Positions 8,234 through 16,482 of a DNA stretch of 64,000 nucleotides are shown in pieces (the first letter of the stretch is position 1; each line of letters opens with the position of its first letter). The notes under the pieces are model-generated. The model was not told the origin of the DNA. It saw only the letters and a program-made list of their open reading frames with translations, and did not search any database. Both the position numbers and the translations under genes were made by a program. This stretch comes from Mumia sp. Pv4-285 (GTDB lineage: Bacteria > Actinomycetota > Actinomycetes > Propionibacteriales > Nocardioidaceae). The stretch lies in the NCBI RefSeq assembly GCF_041320275.1, contig NZ_CP162023.1, positions 2,418,001 to 2,482,000 on the forward strand. Direction: 5' to 3'.

Positions 8234-9556
8234 TCAGACGAGGAGGCCGCCCTCCATGACGCCGACGGCACGCAGGTCTCGGTACCACCGCTCGGCCGGG
8301 TGCTCCTTGGTGAAGCCGTGCCCGCCGAGCAGCTGGACCCCGTCGGTGCCGGCCTTCATGCCGTACTCCGAGCACAGGCGGCGCGCCAGGGCGGACTCGC
8401 GGGCGAACGGCTTGCCGAGGTCGGCACGCGAGGACGCGCGCAGGGTCGCGAGGCGTGCGCCCTCGAGCTCGATCGCCATGTCGGCGACCATGAACGCGAC
8501 GCTCTGACGATGGGCGACCGGCTCTCCGAACGCCCGGCGCTCCTTCACGTACGGGGTGACGTAGTCGAGCACCGCCCGCATCGCGCCCAGCGAGAGGCTG
8601 CTCCAGGCGATCCGCGCCAGGCGGACGCTGTCGGCGTAGCCGTCGACGCTGTCGGGGAGCAGAGCCTCCCGCGACACCGTCACGCCCTCGAGGACGAGCC
8701 GCGACAGCGCCGCCGAGCGGAGGCCCATCGAGGCGTCGACCTCGATCGCGATCCCGGCGGTGTTGGACTCGAGGACGAAGAGGCCGGGGCGGCCGTCGTC
8801 GAGGCGCGCGGCCACGACGAAGAGCTCGGCCGACGTGCCCCGGATGACCCCGGACTTCACACCGTCGAGCACGTAGCCGCCGGGGACCTTGCGCGCGGTC
8901 GTCCGCAGCGCGAACGGGTCGAACAGCGCGTGCGGCTCCGCGACGGCGAGCGCAGCGGCCGGCACGTCGGTGCCGGTGAAGGCGGGGACGTACGTCTGCT
9001 GCTGGGCGCTGTCGCCCCACAGCGCGATCGCGGTGGCCACGGACCCGGGGGCGAGCAGCGACGCGGCGATCCCCATGTCGCCGCGGCCGAGCGCCTCGGC
9101 CACCAGGACGCCCGTCGTCGCCGAACGCTCCGCGGCCAACCCACCGAGCTCCTCGGGGAGGCCCGTGAGCGTCAGCCCGAGCTCGTACGCCTGGACGAAC
9201 AGCTCCGTGGGCGTCTCCAGCACGGCCTCCGCCTTCTCGACGGCGGGACGGATGACGTCCGCCGCGAAGTCGGACACGACGTCGACCATCATCTGCTGGT
9301 CCTCGGTCGGCGTGAGGTCGAAGACCCCGGTCGCCGACACGGGAGACGGGCGTACGGCGGTGCCGCGGCCCGGCATCCGTTTGAACCCCCGGCTCACCGC
9401 GGCGGCCGTACGGAAGCCGACCCGCGCGCCGTGGTAGGCCACGCTCTCCGAAGGCCCCCGCAGGTTGAGTCGGTCGAGAACCGGCATCGAAGCGATCCGG
9501 TTGAGGACGGCGAGACCCTTGCTCATCGGGTCCCGCCGCGCAGAGTGCGCTGTCAC
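8234..9556 (-). CDS. acyl-CoA dehydrogenase family protein, possible partner subunit
   Basis: About 440 residues of ACAD fold preceded by a roughly 80-residue N-terminal extension. Recognisable parts are ALAVAEPHALFDPFALRTTA, YVLDGVKSGVIRGTSAELFVV and GTDGVQLLGGHGFTKEHPAERWYRD. The protein ends almost immediately after VMEGG, so the usual C-terminal helix after the catalytic Glu region is missing. This is consistent with a non-standard or non-catalytic subunit; a heteromer with the neighbouring ACAD is my inference. The GTG at 9556 is chosen because GAGGAGACGCT precedes it; an ATG at 9526 has a poorer ribosome site. Confidence 0.85.
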   Translation of the reverse strand: MTAHSARRDPMSKGLAVLNRIASMPVLDRLNLRGPSESVAYHGARVGFRTAAAVSRGFKRMPGRGTAVRPSPVSATGVFDLTPTEDQQMMVDVVSDFAADVIRPAVEKAEAVLETPTELFVQAYELGLTLTGLPEELGGLAAERSATTGVLVAEALGRGDMGIAASLLAPGSVATAIALWGDSAQQQTYVPAFTGTDVPAAALAVAEPHALFDPFALRTTARKVPGGYVLDGVKSGVIRGTSAELFVVAARLDDGRPGLFVLESNTAGIAIEVDASMGLRSAALSRLVLEGVTVSREALLPDSVDGYADSVRLARIAWSSLSLGAMRAVLDYVTPYVKERRAFGEPVAHRQSVAFMVADMAIELEGARLATLRASSRADLGKPFARESALARRLCSEYGMKAGTDGVQLLGGHGFTKEHPAERWYRDLRAVGVMEGGLLV

Positions 9557-9572
9557 AGCGTCTCCTCGTGTC

Positions 9573-9591
9573 GTGGAGGCATTTCCTCCAC
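9573..9591. promoter_or_regulatory. palindrome in the divergent acyl-CoA dehydrogenase/def promoter region
   Basis: GTGGAGG (9573-9579) and CCTCCAC (9585-9591) form a perfect 7+7 inverted repeat with a 5-nt spacer, just upstream of the acyl-CoA dehydrogenase operon start. A second short repeat, TGCAC-TCTT-GTGCA, lies at 9609-9622. Either could be an operator; no regulator is identified. The remainder of this 144-bp gap shows nothing else. Confidence 0.4.
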
Positions 9592-9700
9592 CTACTGTAA
9601 CTGGGAGTTGCACTCTTGTGCACCCGGCTCGCCAAAACGGTGTCGGATACCCTTCGGATCAGCGAACCGTCGGCCGACAAACCGCGCGAAGGAGCCCCTG

Positions 9701-10294
9701 TTGTCCGTCTCCATGCCCTCCGGAGGAACCGCACGCCCGATCACCCGTTGGGGTGAGCCGGTCATGCATCGCAAGCTTCGCCCCGTGACGGAGTACGACG
9801 CGGACCTCGAGACGCTGGTCGCCGACATGTTCGCGACCATGTACGCCGCCGACGGAGCCGGTCTCGCCGCCAACCAGATCGGCGTCGACCTCCAGGTGTT
9901 CGTGTTCGACTGCACCGACGGCGACAACAAGCGGGTCGCCGGAGTCGTCTGCAACCCCGAGCTGACGCTCCCGTCGACCGGCGACCGCAACCTCGACGAC
10001 AGCGAGGAGGGCTGCCTGTCACTGCCGGGCGCCTACACGTGGTGCGCGCGCCCCGACTGGGCACGCGTCGACGGCACCGACCACACCGGCGCACCTGTCA
10101 CCTACATCGGCGAGGGCGGCACGCTCGCACGCTGCCTGCAGCACGAGACCGACCACCTGATGGGCACGGTCTTCGGTGACCGTGTCCCCGCGCGGGCTCG
10201 CAAGAAGCTCTACAAGCAGGCCGAGGCGATCGCCGACGACTACCCCGGCGACTGGCCCGCCGTCGCGCGCATCACCTCCGCGCACGACCTCTGA
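9701..10294 (+). CDS. def: peptide deformylase
   Basis: A 197-residue metalloenzyme that removes the N-formyl group from new proteins. All three family motifs are present: GAGLAANQ at residues 52-59 (motif I), EGCLS with the metal-binding Cys105 (motif II), and HETDH with His148, Glu149 and His152 (motif III). The TTG at 9701 is preferred because GAAGGAG sits 6 nt upstream; the in-frame ATG at 9713 would be 18 nt from it. It is transcribed away from the acyl-CoA dehydrogenase operon. Downstream is a tandem repeat and a convergent TrmH gene. Confidence 0.96.
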   Translation: MSVSMPSGGTARPITRWGEPVMHRKLRPVTEYDADLETLVADMFATMYAADGAGLAANQIGVDLQVFVFDCTDGDNKRVAGVVCNPELTLPSTGDRNLDDSEEGCLSLPGAYTWCARPDWARVDGTDHTGAPVTYIGEGGTLARCLQHETDHLMGTVFGDRVPARARKKLYKQAEAIADDYPGDWPAVARITSAHDL

Positions 10295-10312
10295 CCCGTC
10301 TCTCGGTTCGCC

Positions 10313-10404
10313 GGTCGAGCAGACTTGTTTCGCTGGTCGAGCAGACTTGTTTCGCTGGTCGAGCAGACTTGCTTCGCTGGTCGAGGCGCGAAGCGATCGA
10401 GACC
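10313..10404. repeat. three 22-bp tandem repeats plus a copy of a dispersed repeat
   Basis: Three 22-bp units beginning GGTCGAGCAGACTTG start at 10313, 10335 and 10357; the third differs at one base. They run directly into a 29-bp block (10376-10404, ending GCGATCGAGACC) that is the exact reverse complement of the block at 58164-58192. The array sits between convergent def and TrmH genes. Nothing else is visible in this 132-bp gap. Confidence 0.9.
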
Positions 10405-10426
10405 TCACCAGCGGAGACAGACTCCC

Positions 10427-11239
10427 TCAGCCCGCGTCGAGGGCCCAGCACGCCACGGCCGTCGCCGCCGCCACGTTGAGGGAGTCGATGTCGGCCGCCA
10501 TCGGGATCGTGACGCGTACGTCGGCGCTGCGGCTCCAGTGCGGTGACAACCCGTGCCCCTCGGCGCCGACCATCAGGGCGACCTTCTCCCCCATCTCGGA
10601 CCCCTTCGCCAGCTCGCGCAGGTCGCGGGCGTCGTCCGACAGCGTCATCGCCAGGCTGGTCCACCCGTGCCCGCGAAGCAGCTCAGGGAACGCGTACCAG
10701 TCGTCGACCCGTGCGTACGGCAGCCAGAACACCGATCCCATCGAGACCTTGATCGCCCGCCGGTAGAGCGGGTCGGCGCAGCGCGGCGAGAGGATGACGG
10801 CGTCGAATCCCAGGGCTGCGACGCTCCGGAAGACCGCTCCGACGTTGGTGTGGTCCATGAGGTCCTCGGCGACGACGATCCGACGAGAGCGGTCGAGCAC
10901 CTCGACGACCGTCGGCACCGGTGCCCGGTAGAGGCTCGCGAGGGCGCCGCGGTGGACGTGGAAGCCGGTGACGCGTTCGATCTCCGCCTCCGACATCACG
11001 AAGACCGGTGCGTCAGTCCCGGCCAGCACGTCGGCGAGCGTCTCGAGCCAGCGCGGCGCCATCAGGAAGGACCGCGCCTCGTGGCCCGACTCGAGCGCCC
11101 TGCGGACGACCTTCTCGCCCTCGGCGATGAACACGCCGCGTTCCGCCTCGAGGAGCTTGCGGAGCTGGACGTCGCGCAGATCGACGTAGTCGCGCAGGCG
11201 CGGGTCGGATGCGTCGTCGATCGGGACGATCTCAGCCAT
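10427..11239 (-). CDS. TrmH family (SPOUT) RNA methyltransferase
   Basis: A 270-residue protein with an N-terminal RNA-binding region (FIAEGEKVVRRALESG) and a C-terminal SPOUT knot domain. SPOUT motifs are visible in order: HTNVGAVFRSVAALG (motif 1), MVGAEGHGLS (motif 2) and IPMAADIDSLNVAAATAVA (motif 3). It should 2'-O-methylate a nucleotide in rRNA or tRNA using S-adenosylmethionine; the exact target cannot be read from sequence. The ATG at 11239 overlaps the stop codon of the upstream dehydrogenase gene, so the two are translationally coupled. An upstream in-frame start exists but would lie inside the neighbour. Confidence 0.92.
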   Translation of the reverse strand: MAEIVPIDDASDPRLRDYVDLRDVQLRKLLEAERGVFIAEGEKVVRRALESGHEARSFLMAPRWLETLADVLAGTDAPVFVMSEAEIERVTGFHVHRGALASLYRAPVPTVVEVLDRSRRIVVAEDLMDHTNVGAVFRSVAALGFDAVILSPRCADPLYRRAIKVSMGSVFWLPYARVDDWYAFPELLRGHGWTSLAMTLSDDARDLRELAKGSEMGEKVALMVGAEGHGLSPHWSRSADVRVTIPMAADIDSLNVAAATAVACWALDAG

Positions 11240-11714
11240 CGAGCGGGGTCCGGAGCGCGTCGAGCAGCCGGTCGCGCGTACGTCGGGACCGCTCGGGATC
11301 ACGGTTCGCGAGCACGGCGACCGTCGTCTCCTCGTGGTGACCGACCGCCGGGGTCCACGCCGTGCCGAGCGGCGCGTCGTCGGCGCGGACGCAGAAGATG
11401 CGTGCCGCTGTGGCTTCTTCGAGTACGGCCGCGTTGACCGCGGGGCGGTCGGTCGACGCCATCGCGTACCAGGCGGCGGACAGGTCGCCCGGCGCGTACT
11501 CGCGCTCGATCAGCGTGATGGTGCCGGCCTTCGCTGCCTCGCGGACGACCGGGTCGACGTCGGGCGACACCACGGTGACCGCCGCTCCGGCGTCCAGGAA
11601 GGCCTGCAGCCGCCGTGCGGCGACCCGGCCGCCACCGACGATCACGACACGTCGGCCGGCGAGGATGAGGCCGGACGGGTACGGCGGGTGCGACAGTCCG
11701 GGTCCGTGGTTCAC
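11232..11714 (-). CDS. precorrin-2 dehydrogenase/sirohydrochlorin ferrochelatase-like protein
   Basis: A 160-residue protein resembling the N-terminal part of CysG and Met8p. The Rossmann NAD-binding motif is clear: VVIVGGGRVAARRLQAFLDAGA, followed by VTVVSPDV and the Met8p-type stretch around RDPERSRRTRDRLLDAL. The family oxidises precorrin-2 to sirohydrochlorin and may insert iron to make sirohaem for sulphite and nitrite reductases. No sirohaem or sulphate genes are nearby, so the pathway assignment rests on homology. The start is a GTG 6 nt behind a -10 hexamer, with no ribosome site. It overlaps the TrmH gene by 8 nt. Confidence 0.85.
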   Translation of the reverse strand: MNHGPGLSHPPYPSGLILAGRRVVIVGGGRVAARRLQAFLDAGAAVTVVSPDVDPVVREAAKAGTITLIEREYAPGDLSAAWYAMASTDRPAVNAAVLEEATAARIFCVRADDAPLGTAWTPAVGHHEETTVAVLANRDPERSRRTRDRLLDALRTPLDG

Positions 11715-11720
11715 GACTCG

Positions 11721-11726
11721 ATGCTA
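11721..11726 (-). promoter_or_regulatory. -10 box, leaderless start of the dehydrogenase-TrmH operon
   Basis: TAGCAT read on the minus strand ends 6 nt before the GTG at 11714. This TAnnnT-N6-start arrangement is typical of leaderless actinobacterial mRNAs. Confidence 0.55.
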
Positions 11727-11781
11727 GCGTCGCCGCGCGGTAGCGTCGGTCCCCAGCCGGTCCACCCGCGAAGGAGCCTCG

Positions 11782-12306
11782 ATGACCCTCGACCGACCGA
11801 TCGCCCCCAACCCGTACGACTACCTGCCGCCCGTCCCCGCGTTCACCGTCACGAGCACCGACGTCAACGACGGCGACCCGCTGGGCGACGCCCAGGTGCA
11901 GGCGAAGGGCAACACCTCGCCCCAGCTGTCGTGGGAGGGCTTCCCGCCCGAGACGAAGAGCTTCGTGGTGACCTGCTTCGACCCCGACGCCCCCACCCCG
12001 TCCGGCTTCTGGCACTGGGTCCTCGTCGACGTGCCGGGTGACGTGACGTCGCTCGACACTGGCGTCGGATCAGGACGAGACCTGCCGGGCAAGGCGTTCC
12101 ACGTCCGCAGCGACTTCGGCACCCCCGACTTCGGCGGGGCGGCCCCGCCGGAGGGCGACAGGGCGCACCGCTACTACTTCGTGGTGCACGCCGTCGGCGA
12201 GGAGTCGCTCGGCGTCGACGCGGACGTGAGCCCGGCGGTCGTGTCGTTCAACCTCGCGTTCAAGACGCTGGCGCGGGCGACACTTCTCGGGACGTACCAG
12301 CACTGA
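11782..12306 (+). CDS. YbhB/YbcL family (PEBP, Raf kinase inhibitor-like) protein
   Basis: A 174-residue cytoplasmic protein of the phosphatidylethanolamine-binding protein family. Visible are the ligand-pocket segments [33 protein letters not shown] and [12 protein letters not shown], and the later [16 protein letters not shown]. The conserved Asp-Pro-Asp-Ala-Pro and HRYYF match bacterial YbhB and YbcL. The biochemical role in bacteria is not settled. GAAGGAG lies 7 nt before the ATG. Its 3' end overlaps the convergent gene at 12260-12925 by 47 bp. Confidence 0.93.
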   Translation: MTLDRPIAPNPYDYLPPVPAFTVTSTDVNDGDPLGDAQVQAKGNTSPQLSWEGFPPETKSFVVTCFDPDAPTPSGFWHWVLVDVPGDVTSLDTGVGSGRDLPGKAFHVRSDFGTPDFGGAAPPEGDRAHRYYFVVHAVGEESLGVDADVSPAVVSFNLAFKTLARATLLGTYQH

Positions 12307-12925
12307 TCAGCAGCTCGCAGTCGTCGATGGCGTCGGCCAGCATCTGGTGCAGCACCGTGTCGGAGTCGGTGCACACGGAGCGTACGACGCCGTCGACGCT
12401 GTTGAGCACGATCCGCGGCGCTGCTCGGCGCGCGAAGTGCTTCGGGTGCGTCGTGAGCCCGCGGCGGAAGCCACGCGCCCACTGCTCGGCGGCCGGCGCC
12501 TGCGCGAAGGCGTCGCCGATCAGCGGCTCGAACTCCTCCGGGAGCGACGTCTCGTAGTCCTCGAGGTAGCGCTCGACGGCAAGGAGCCCCACGGCGAGGG
12601 CACGCTGGTGCGCCCGCGGCGACAGGGGCAGCGCGATCGTCGCTGCACGGATGCAGATGGCGGCGTGGATGCGCGGGTCGGGACTGTTGAGACCGACGAC
12701 CCGCGGGACCAGCTCGACCATCGACCGGCGCGTCACGTCGCTGACGTTGTCGTTGACCAACCGTGCGAGCCCCGCCAGGAGCGGATGCGTGCACGCGGGC
12801 TGGTCGCTCCATCGCTCACCGGCGAGATACGACGCGAACTCCATGAAGCACGCACCCTTGCGGGGGTTGCGATGCTTCCCGGGCGAGAGCACCGGGACGA
12901 GCTCGGGGACGCTGCTGGACCTCAT
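12260..12925 (-). CDS. conserved actinobacterial protein of unknown function
   Basis: A 221-residue soluble, alpha-helix-rich protein. Its N-terminal half carries a stretch I recognise as conserved in actinobacteria: [20 protein letters not shown], followed by [19 protein letters not shown]. No domain with a known function is visible, and there is no signal peptide or membrane segment. The ATG at 12925 is supported by AGGAGG 6 nt upstream. It converges on and overlaps the PEBP gene by 47 bp, so the two transcripts would be antisense at their ends. I cannot assign a function. Confidence 0.8.
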   Translation of the reverse strand: MRSSSVPELVPVLSPGKHRNPRKGACFMEFASYLAGERWSDQPACTHPLLAGLARLVNDNVSDVTRRSMVELVPRVVGLNSPDPRIHAAICIRAATIALPLSPRAHQRALAVGLLAVERYLEDYETSLPEEFEPLIGDAFAQAPAAEQWARGFRRGLTTHPKHFARRAAPRIVLNSVDGVVRSVCTDSDTVLHQMLADAIDDCELLISAGTSREVSPAPAS

Positions 12926-13008
12926 GGCGGCCTCCTGGGGAGGGTCGGGCTATGACCTTCCTCTCAGTGTGCGACGGATCCGGCGTCGGCGCTACTGGTG
13001 GAGCCCGA

Positions 13009-14205
13009 TCAAGATGTCGGCGGCTGGCCCTCGGTCCAGAGTCGGGTGGTGTCGTCCTCCCAGCGCTCCACGGGGCCGTCGTCGGAACCCTCGCCGGCGG
13101 GACCCGCCGGGCCTGCGAGCTCCGGAGGGATGCCGGCTGCTGCTGCCGACGCTGCGCGCCCCGCGTCGGGCCGGGCTGCCGCCTTGGCGGCCTCGAGCGC
13201 CTCGTCGACCGCCCGGTGGGCCGCCGCGAGATCGGGCTCGGCGACGTCGCCGCCGATCGGAGGAGCGTCGTAGGAGATCCGCTCGCGCGGACCGTCGACC
13301 GCGGCCGGGATCTGACCGATGGCGGCGCCCAGACCCTTGAGCGCGTCGCCGACCTCGCTCGGGATGATCCAGAGCTTGTTGGCGTCACCCTGAGCGATCT
13401 CGGGCAGCATCTGGAGGTACTGGTAGGCCAGCAGCGACTGGTCGGGCTGGCCGTCGTGGATCGCCTGGAACACCGTCGCGATCGCCTGGGCCTCGCCCTG
13501 CGCGGTGAGGATCTGCGACTCACGCTTGGCCTGCGCGCTGAGGATCTGCGCCTCGCGGTCACCCTCGGCACGAAGGATCTGCGACTGCTTCTCGCCCTCG
13601 GCGGTGAGGATGGCGGCCTGGCGCGAGCCCTCGGCCTGCAGGATCGCGGCGCGCTTGTCGCGGTCGGCGCGCATCTGCTTCTCCATCGAGTCCTTGATCG
13701 ACGGCGGCGGGTCGACGCCCTTGAGCTCGACGCGGTTCACGCGGATGCCCCACTTGCCGGTCGCCTCGTCGAGCACGCCACGCAGCTTCGAGTTGATCTC
13801 GTCGCGGCTGGTCAGGGTCTGCTCGAGGGTCATCCCGCCGATGATGTTGCGCAGCGTCGTCATCGTGAGCTGCTCGATCGCCTGGATGTAGTTGGAGATC
13901 TCGTACGTCGCGGCGACCGGGTTGGTCACCTGGAAGTAGATGACCGTGTCGATCGAGACGACCAGGTTGTCCTCGGTGATGACCGGCTGCGGCGGGAACG
14001 ACACGACCTGCTCGCGAAGGTCGATCTTGAAGGAGACCTTGTCGACGAACGGCGTGATGATGTTGAGCCCGGCGGACAGCGTCGTGCGGTACTTGCCGAA
14101 GCGCTCGACGATCCCGGCACGAGCCTGCGGCACGATCTGGACCGACTTCGCCAGGACCACGACGACGGCGAGCGCGAGCAGAGCCAGGATGATGAGTGCT
14201 GCCAT
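13009..14205 (-). CDS. SPFH/Band 7/PHB domain protein (stomatin-like, QmcA type)
   Basis: A 398-residue membrane-associated protein. One N-terminal transmembrane helix (residues ~4-20) is followed by the SPFH domain (VPQARAGIVERFGKYRTTLSAGLNIITPFVD through ELKGVDPPPSIKDSM). A long Ala/Glu/Lys-rich coiled coil (QMRADRDKRAAILQAEGSRQ) and a Pro/Gly-rich tail come next. Such proteins oligomerise into rings or scaffolds at the membrane and often modulate membrane proteases or ordered lipid domains. It lies 84 bp downstream of an NfeD-family gene on the same strand, the usual SPFH/NfeD partnership, so the two products probably act together. Confidence 0.94.
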   Translation of the reverse strand: MAALIILALLALAVVVVLAKSVQIVPQARAGIVERFGKYRTTLSAGLNIITPFVDKVSFKIDLREQVVSFPPQPVITEDNLVVSIDTVIYFQVTNPVAATYEISNYIQAIEQLTMTTLRNIIGGMTLEQTLTSRDEINSKLRGVLDEATGKWGIRVNRVELKGVDPPPSIKDSMEKQMRADRDKRAAILQAEGSRQAAILTAEGEKQSQILRAEGDREAQILSAQAKRESQILTAQGEAQAIATVFQAIHDGQPDQSLLAYQYLQMLPEIAQGDANKLWIIPSEVGDALKGLGAAIGQIPAAVDGPRERISYDAPPIGGDVAEPDLAAAHRAVDEALEAAKAAARPDAGRAASAAAAGIPPELAGPAGPAGEGSDDGPVERWEDDTTRLWTEGQPPTS

Positions 14206-14289
14206 GGAGAACCTCGATCCTCGGGTGCGATGCCTCGGAGACTAGCGCACACGCAAGTCTCCCCGGATGCGCGCCTGGACCTCGCCGGG

Positions 14290-14739
14290 CTAGCCCTCTT
14301 CCGGGTAGACGACGGCGGTCGCACCGTCGATCTCGAACACCGCGACCTTGGTGCCCGCCTCGATGGTGATCGAGGGGTCGTACGAGCGCGCCGACCAGGT
14401 CTCGCCGGCCAGCTTGACCTGCCCGGCGTTCGCGTCGACGGCGGTGAGCGCGACCGCCGAGCTGCCGATCAGCGCCGTGGTGCCCGAGACGAGGTCGGGG
14501 CCTCGGTGCAGGCGCTTGACCATCGACGGCCGCGCCAGGAACAGCATCAGGAGCGAGACCACGCTCGCCACGAGCGCGGAGACCGCGAACGACGCACCGA
14601 CCGCTGACGCGCCCGCACCGGCGAACGCGCCGACGGCCAGCATCAGGAGCACCAGGTCGAGGCTCACCAGCTCGGCGGTCGCCAGCAGCAGACCGGCAGC
14701 GACCCATCCGGCCCACGCGTTGTCCGAAAGCCACCCCAT
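14290..14739 (-). CDS. NfeD family membrane protein
   Basis: A 149-residue protein with about three N-terminal transmembrane helices (residues ~10-80). A C-terminal OB-fold domain of the NfeD type follows: the GTTALIGSSAVALT segment, then GQVKLAGETWSARS and GTKVAVFEIDGATAVVYPE. NfeD proteins partner with SPFH/stomatin proteins, and the SPFH gene follows on the same strand. It is the short form without the ClpP-like protease domain. The start is an ATG 7 nt after a -10 hexamer with no ribosome site, so translation is probably leaderless. Confidence 0.92.
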   Translation of the reverse strand: MGWLSDNAWAGWVAAGLLLATAELVSLDLVLLMLAVGAFAGAGASAVGASFAVSALVASVVSLLMLFLARPSMVKRLHRGPDLVSGTTALIGSSAVALTAVDANAGQVKLAGETWSARSYDPSITIEAGTKVAVFEIDGATAVVYPEEG

Positions 14740-14746
14740 AGCGGCG

Positions 14747-14752
14747 ACTCTA
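14747..14752 (-). promoter_or_regulatory. -10 box, leaderless start of nfeD-SPFH
   Basis: TAGAGT on the minus strand lies 7 nt before the NfeD ATG at 14739, with no Shine-Dalgarno sequence between them. Confidence 0.5.
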
Positions 14753-14819
14753 GGGGACCGGACGGCCAGACGGCGCCGTACGTCCGCAGACCCGCCGGGC
14801 CGTCTGCCGGGTCACGGCG

Positions 14820-15608
14820 TCAGCGTGGCGCCCGGCGGGCGGCGTACCGGCCGTCACGCACCTCGAGGATCAGCGGCATGTGGAAGGTGATCGCGAGGTT
14901 CTGGGCAGTGAGCGTGTCCTCGATCGGCCCGGCCGCGGTGATCCGACCGTCACGGAGCATCAGGACGTGCGTGAAGCCGGGCGGGATCTCCTCGACGTGG
15001 TGCGAGACGAGGATCAGGACGGGTGCGTCGGGGTCGCGCGCCAGCTTGCCGAGGTTGGAGACGAGCTCCTCGCGGCCACCGAGGTCGAGACCGGCGGCGG
15101 GCTCGTCGAGCAGCAGCAGCTCCGGGTCGGTCATCAGCGCACGCGCGATGAGGACCCGCTTGCGCTCCCCCTCGCTGAGGGTGCCGAAGGTGCGGTCGGT
15201 GAGGTCGTCGACGCCCATCAGCCGCAGCAGCAGGTGCGCCTGCGCCTCGTCGAACTCCTCGTACTCCTCGCGCCAGCGGCCGGTGACGCCGTACGACGCG
15301 GTCAGCACCACGTCGAGGACGCGCTCACGGCGCGGGATGCGGTCGGCGACGGCCGCGCTCGTGTAGCCGATACGGTGCCGCAGCTCGAACACGTCGACCG
15401 CGCCGAGGATCTCCTCCAGCACGGTCGCCACCCCCGACGTCGGATGCATCTGGGTCGCGGCGATCTGGAGCATGGTGGTCTTGCCTGCGCCGTTGGGTCC
15501 GAGGACCACCCAGCGCTCCCCCTCGTTCACGGTCACGCTGACCTCGTCGAGCAAGGTGGCCTTGCCTCGTCGTACGGTGACGTCGGCGAGCTCGAGCACG
15601 GGCGCCAT
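14820..15608 (-). CDS. ABC transporter ATP-binding protein
   Basis: A 262-residue single nucleotide-binding domain. Walker A GPNGAGKT is at residues 37-44, the signature is LSEGERKRVLIARAL, Walker B is LLLLDEPAAGLDLGG, and the switch histidine is in LVSHHVEEIP. The signature has Ser-Glu-Gly-Glu rather than Ser-Gly-Gly-Gln. No permease or binding protein is adjacent, so it may be a stand-alone ATPase or partner with a distant permease. AGGAG precedes the ATG by 7 nt. The substrate cannot be deduced. Confidence 0.92.
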   Translation of the reverse strand: MAPVLELADVTVRRGKATLLDEVSVTVNEGERWVVLGPNGAGKTTMLQIAATQMHPTSGVATVLEEILGAVDVFELRHRIGYTSAAVADRIPRRERVLDVVLTASYGVTGRWREEYEEFDEAQAHLLLRLMGVDDLTDRTFGTLSEGERKRVLIARALMTDPELLLLDEPAAGLDLGGREELVSNLGKLARDPDAPVLILVSHHVEEIPPGFTHVLMLRDGRITAAGPIEDTLTAQNLAITFHMPLILEVRDGRYAARRAPR

Positions 15609-15708
15609 GCACTACTCCTGCGCTTTCGGGGTGGGCGTCACAAACCTACGGCACCGTGTGTGCCCTCGCCTGATGCGGGTCTCCCCTGACGCCGCTGCAC
15701 AGACGTCC

Positions 15709-15714
15709 TAGGCT
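15709..15714 (+). promoter_or_regulatory. -10 box, leaderless start of the gene at 15722
   Basis: TAGGCT is followed by 7 nt and then the GTG start at 15722. A GGCAC-N5-GTGCC inverted repeat at 15650-15664 lies in the same 113-bp divergent gap. I see nothing else there. Confidence 0.5.
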
Positions 15715-15721
15715 CGTCGTC

Positions 15722-16453
15722 GTGCCCACCCTGACCCGCTCCGCGCGGTGGGTGGCGTGGTTCAACGCCTGGCTCGCCGACACCGCGCCGCTCGAGACCG
15801 CCACCGACGTCGTACGCGGTGACGACGCCGCGCACCACGTCCTGGTCTCGCTCGACGGCGACCGCTCCGCGGAGTCGTTGATCCTCTCGTGGGGTGCGCT
15901 GCGCCGTGGCGGGGCGACGGGCGCGACCCTCGCTCTGCCCGAGCCGGGTGATCCGTACGGGCTCGCAGGCCCGCCGGCGTTCACCGCCGCCGCGACCGAC
16001 GTGGGCGAGGCCGTCGTGGTCGAGGGAGCCGGCATCGGACTCGTCCCGGAGGTGATCGGGAGCGGCGTCTTCTGGCACCGGTACGAGGCACGCCCCGTTG
16101 CACCCACCATCGGCGTCGCGGAGGCGTCGCGTGAGCTGCGCACCGAGCTCGCGACGACCACGGATGCCCTGCTGGCGCTCGATGTCGCTCGCTGGCAGCC
16201 GGAGGTTCGTGAGGTGCTCTCCGGGATCCGCGACGCCACCGAACCACTGCTCGCCCCGGGGTACGACCCCCGCGCCGAGCAGCTCGCCGCCACAGCGCTG
16301 CGATGCCTGGCGATCGCCGAGCTCGCCGACGACACCGGCTCCGGCGCGGTGACGGCGTGGGAGTCCGACACGCGGTCCGCTCACCTGCGTACCCTCGCCC
16401 GCGCAGCACGGCACGCGCTGGTGGTCGCCGCGGGCGCGGGTCGACCGGGATGA
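15722..16453 (+). CDS. conserved hypothetical protein
   Basis: A 243-residue acidic, alanine-rich soluble protein with no recognisable domain, signal peptide or membrane helix. The N-terminal part (VAWFNAWLADTAPLETATD) and the central FTAAATDVGEAVVVEGAGIG stretch look like a conserved fold but match no family I know. The GTG start has no ribosome site and follows a -10 box at leaderless distance. It is 29 bp upstream of serB, which has its own -10 box, so the two may be transcribed separately. Confidence 0.7.
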   Translation: MPTLTRSARWVAWFNAWLADTAPLETATDVVRGDDAAHHVLVSLDGDRSAESLILSWGALRRGGATGATLALPEPGDPYGLAGPPAFTAAATDVGEAVVVEGAGIGLVPEVIGSGVFWHRYEARPVAPTIGVAEASRELRTELATTTDALLALDVARWQPEVREVLSGIRDATEPLLAPGYDPRAEQLAATALRCLAIAELADDTGSGAVTAWESDTRSAHLRTLARAARHALVVAAGAGRPG

Positions 16454-16470
16454 GTCGCGCGGTCATGGCC

Positions 16471-16476
16471 TAATCT
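16471..16476 (+). promoter_or_regulatory. -10 box, leaderless start of serB
   Basis: TAATCT (5 of 6 matches to TATAAT-like boxes) ends 6 nt before the serB GTG at 16483. Confidence 0.6.
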
Positions 16477-16482
16477 CGGACC

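Noticed and set aside
9526-9613. Alternative starts at 9613 and 9526 for the second acyl-CoA dehydrogenase
   Set aside because: 9613 would place the regulatory palindrome inside the gene. 9526 has a poor ribosome site. The GTG at 9556 has GAGGAG at good spacing.
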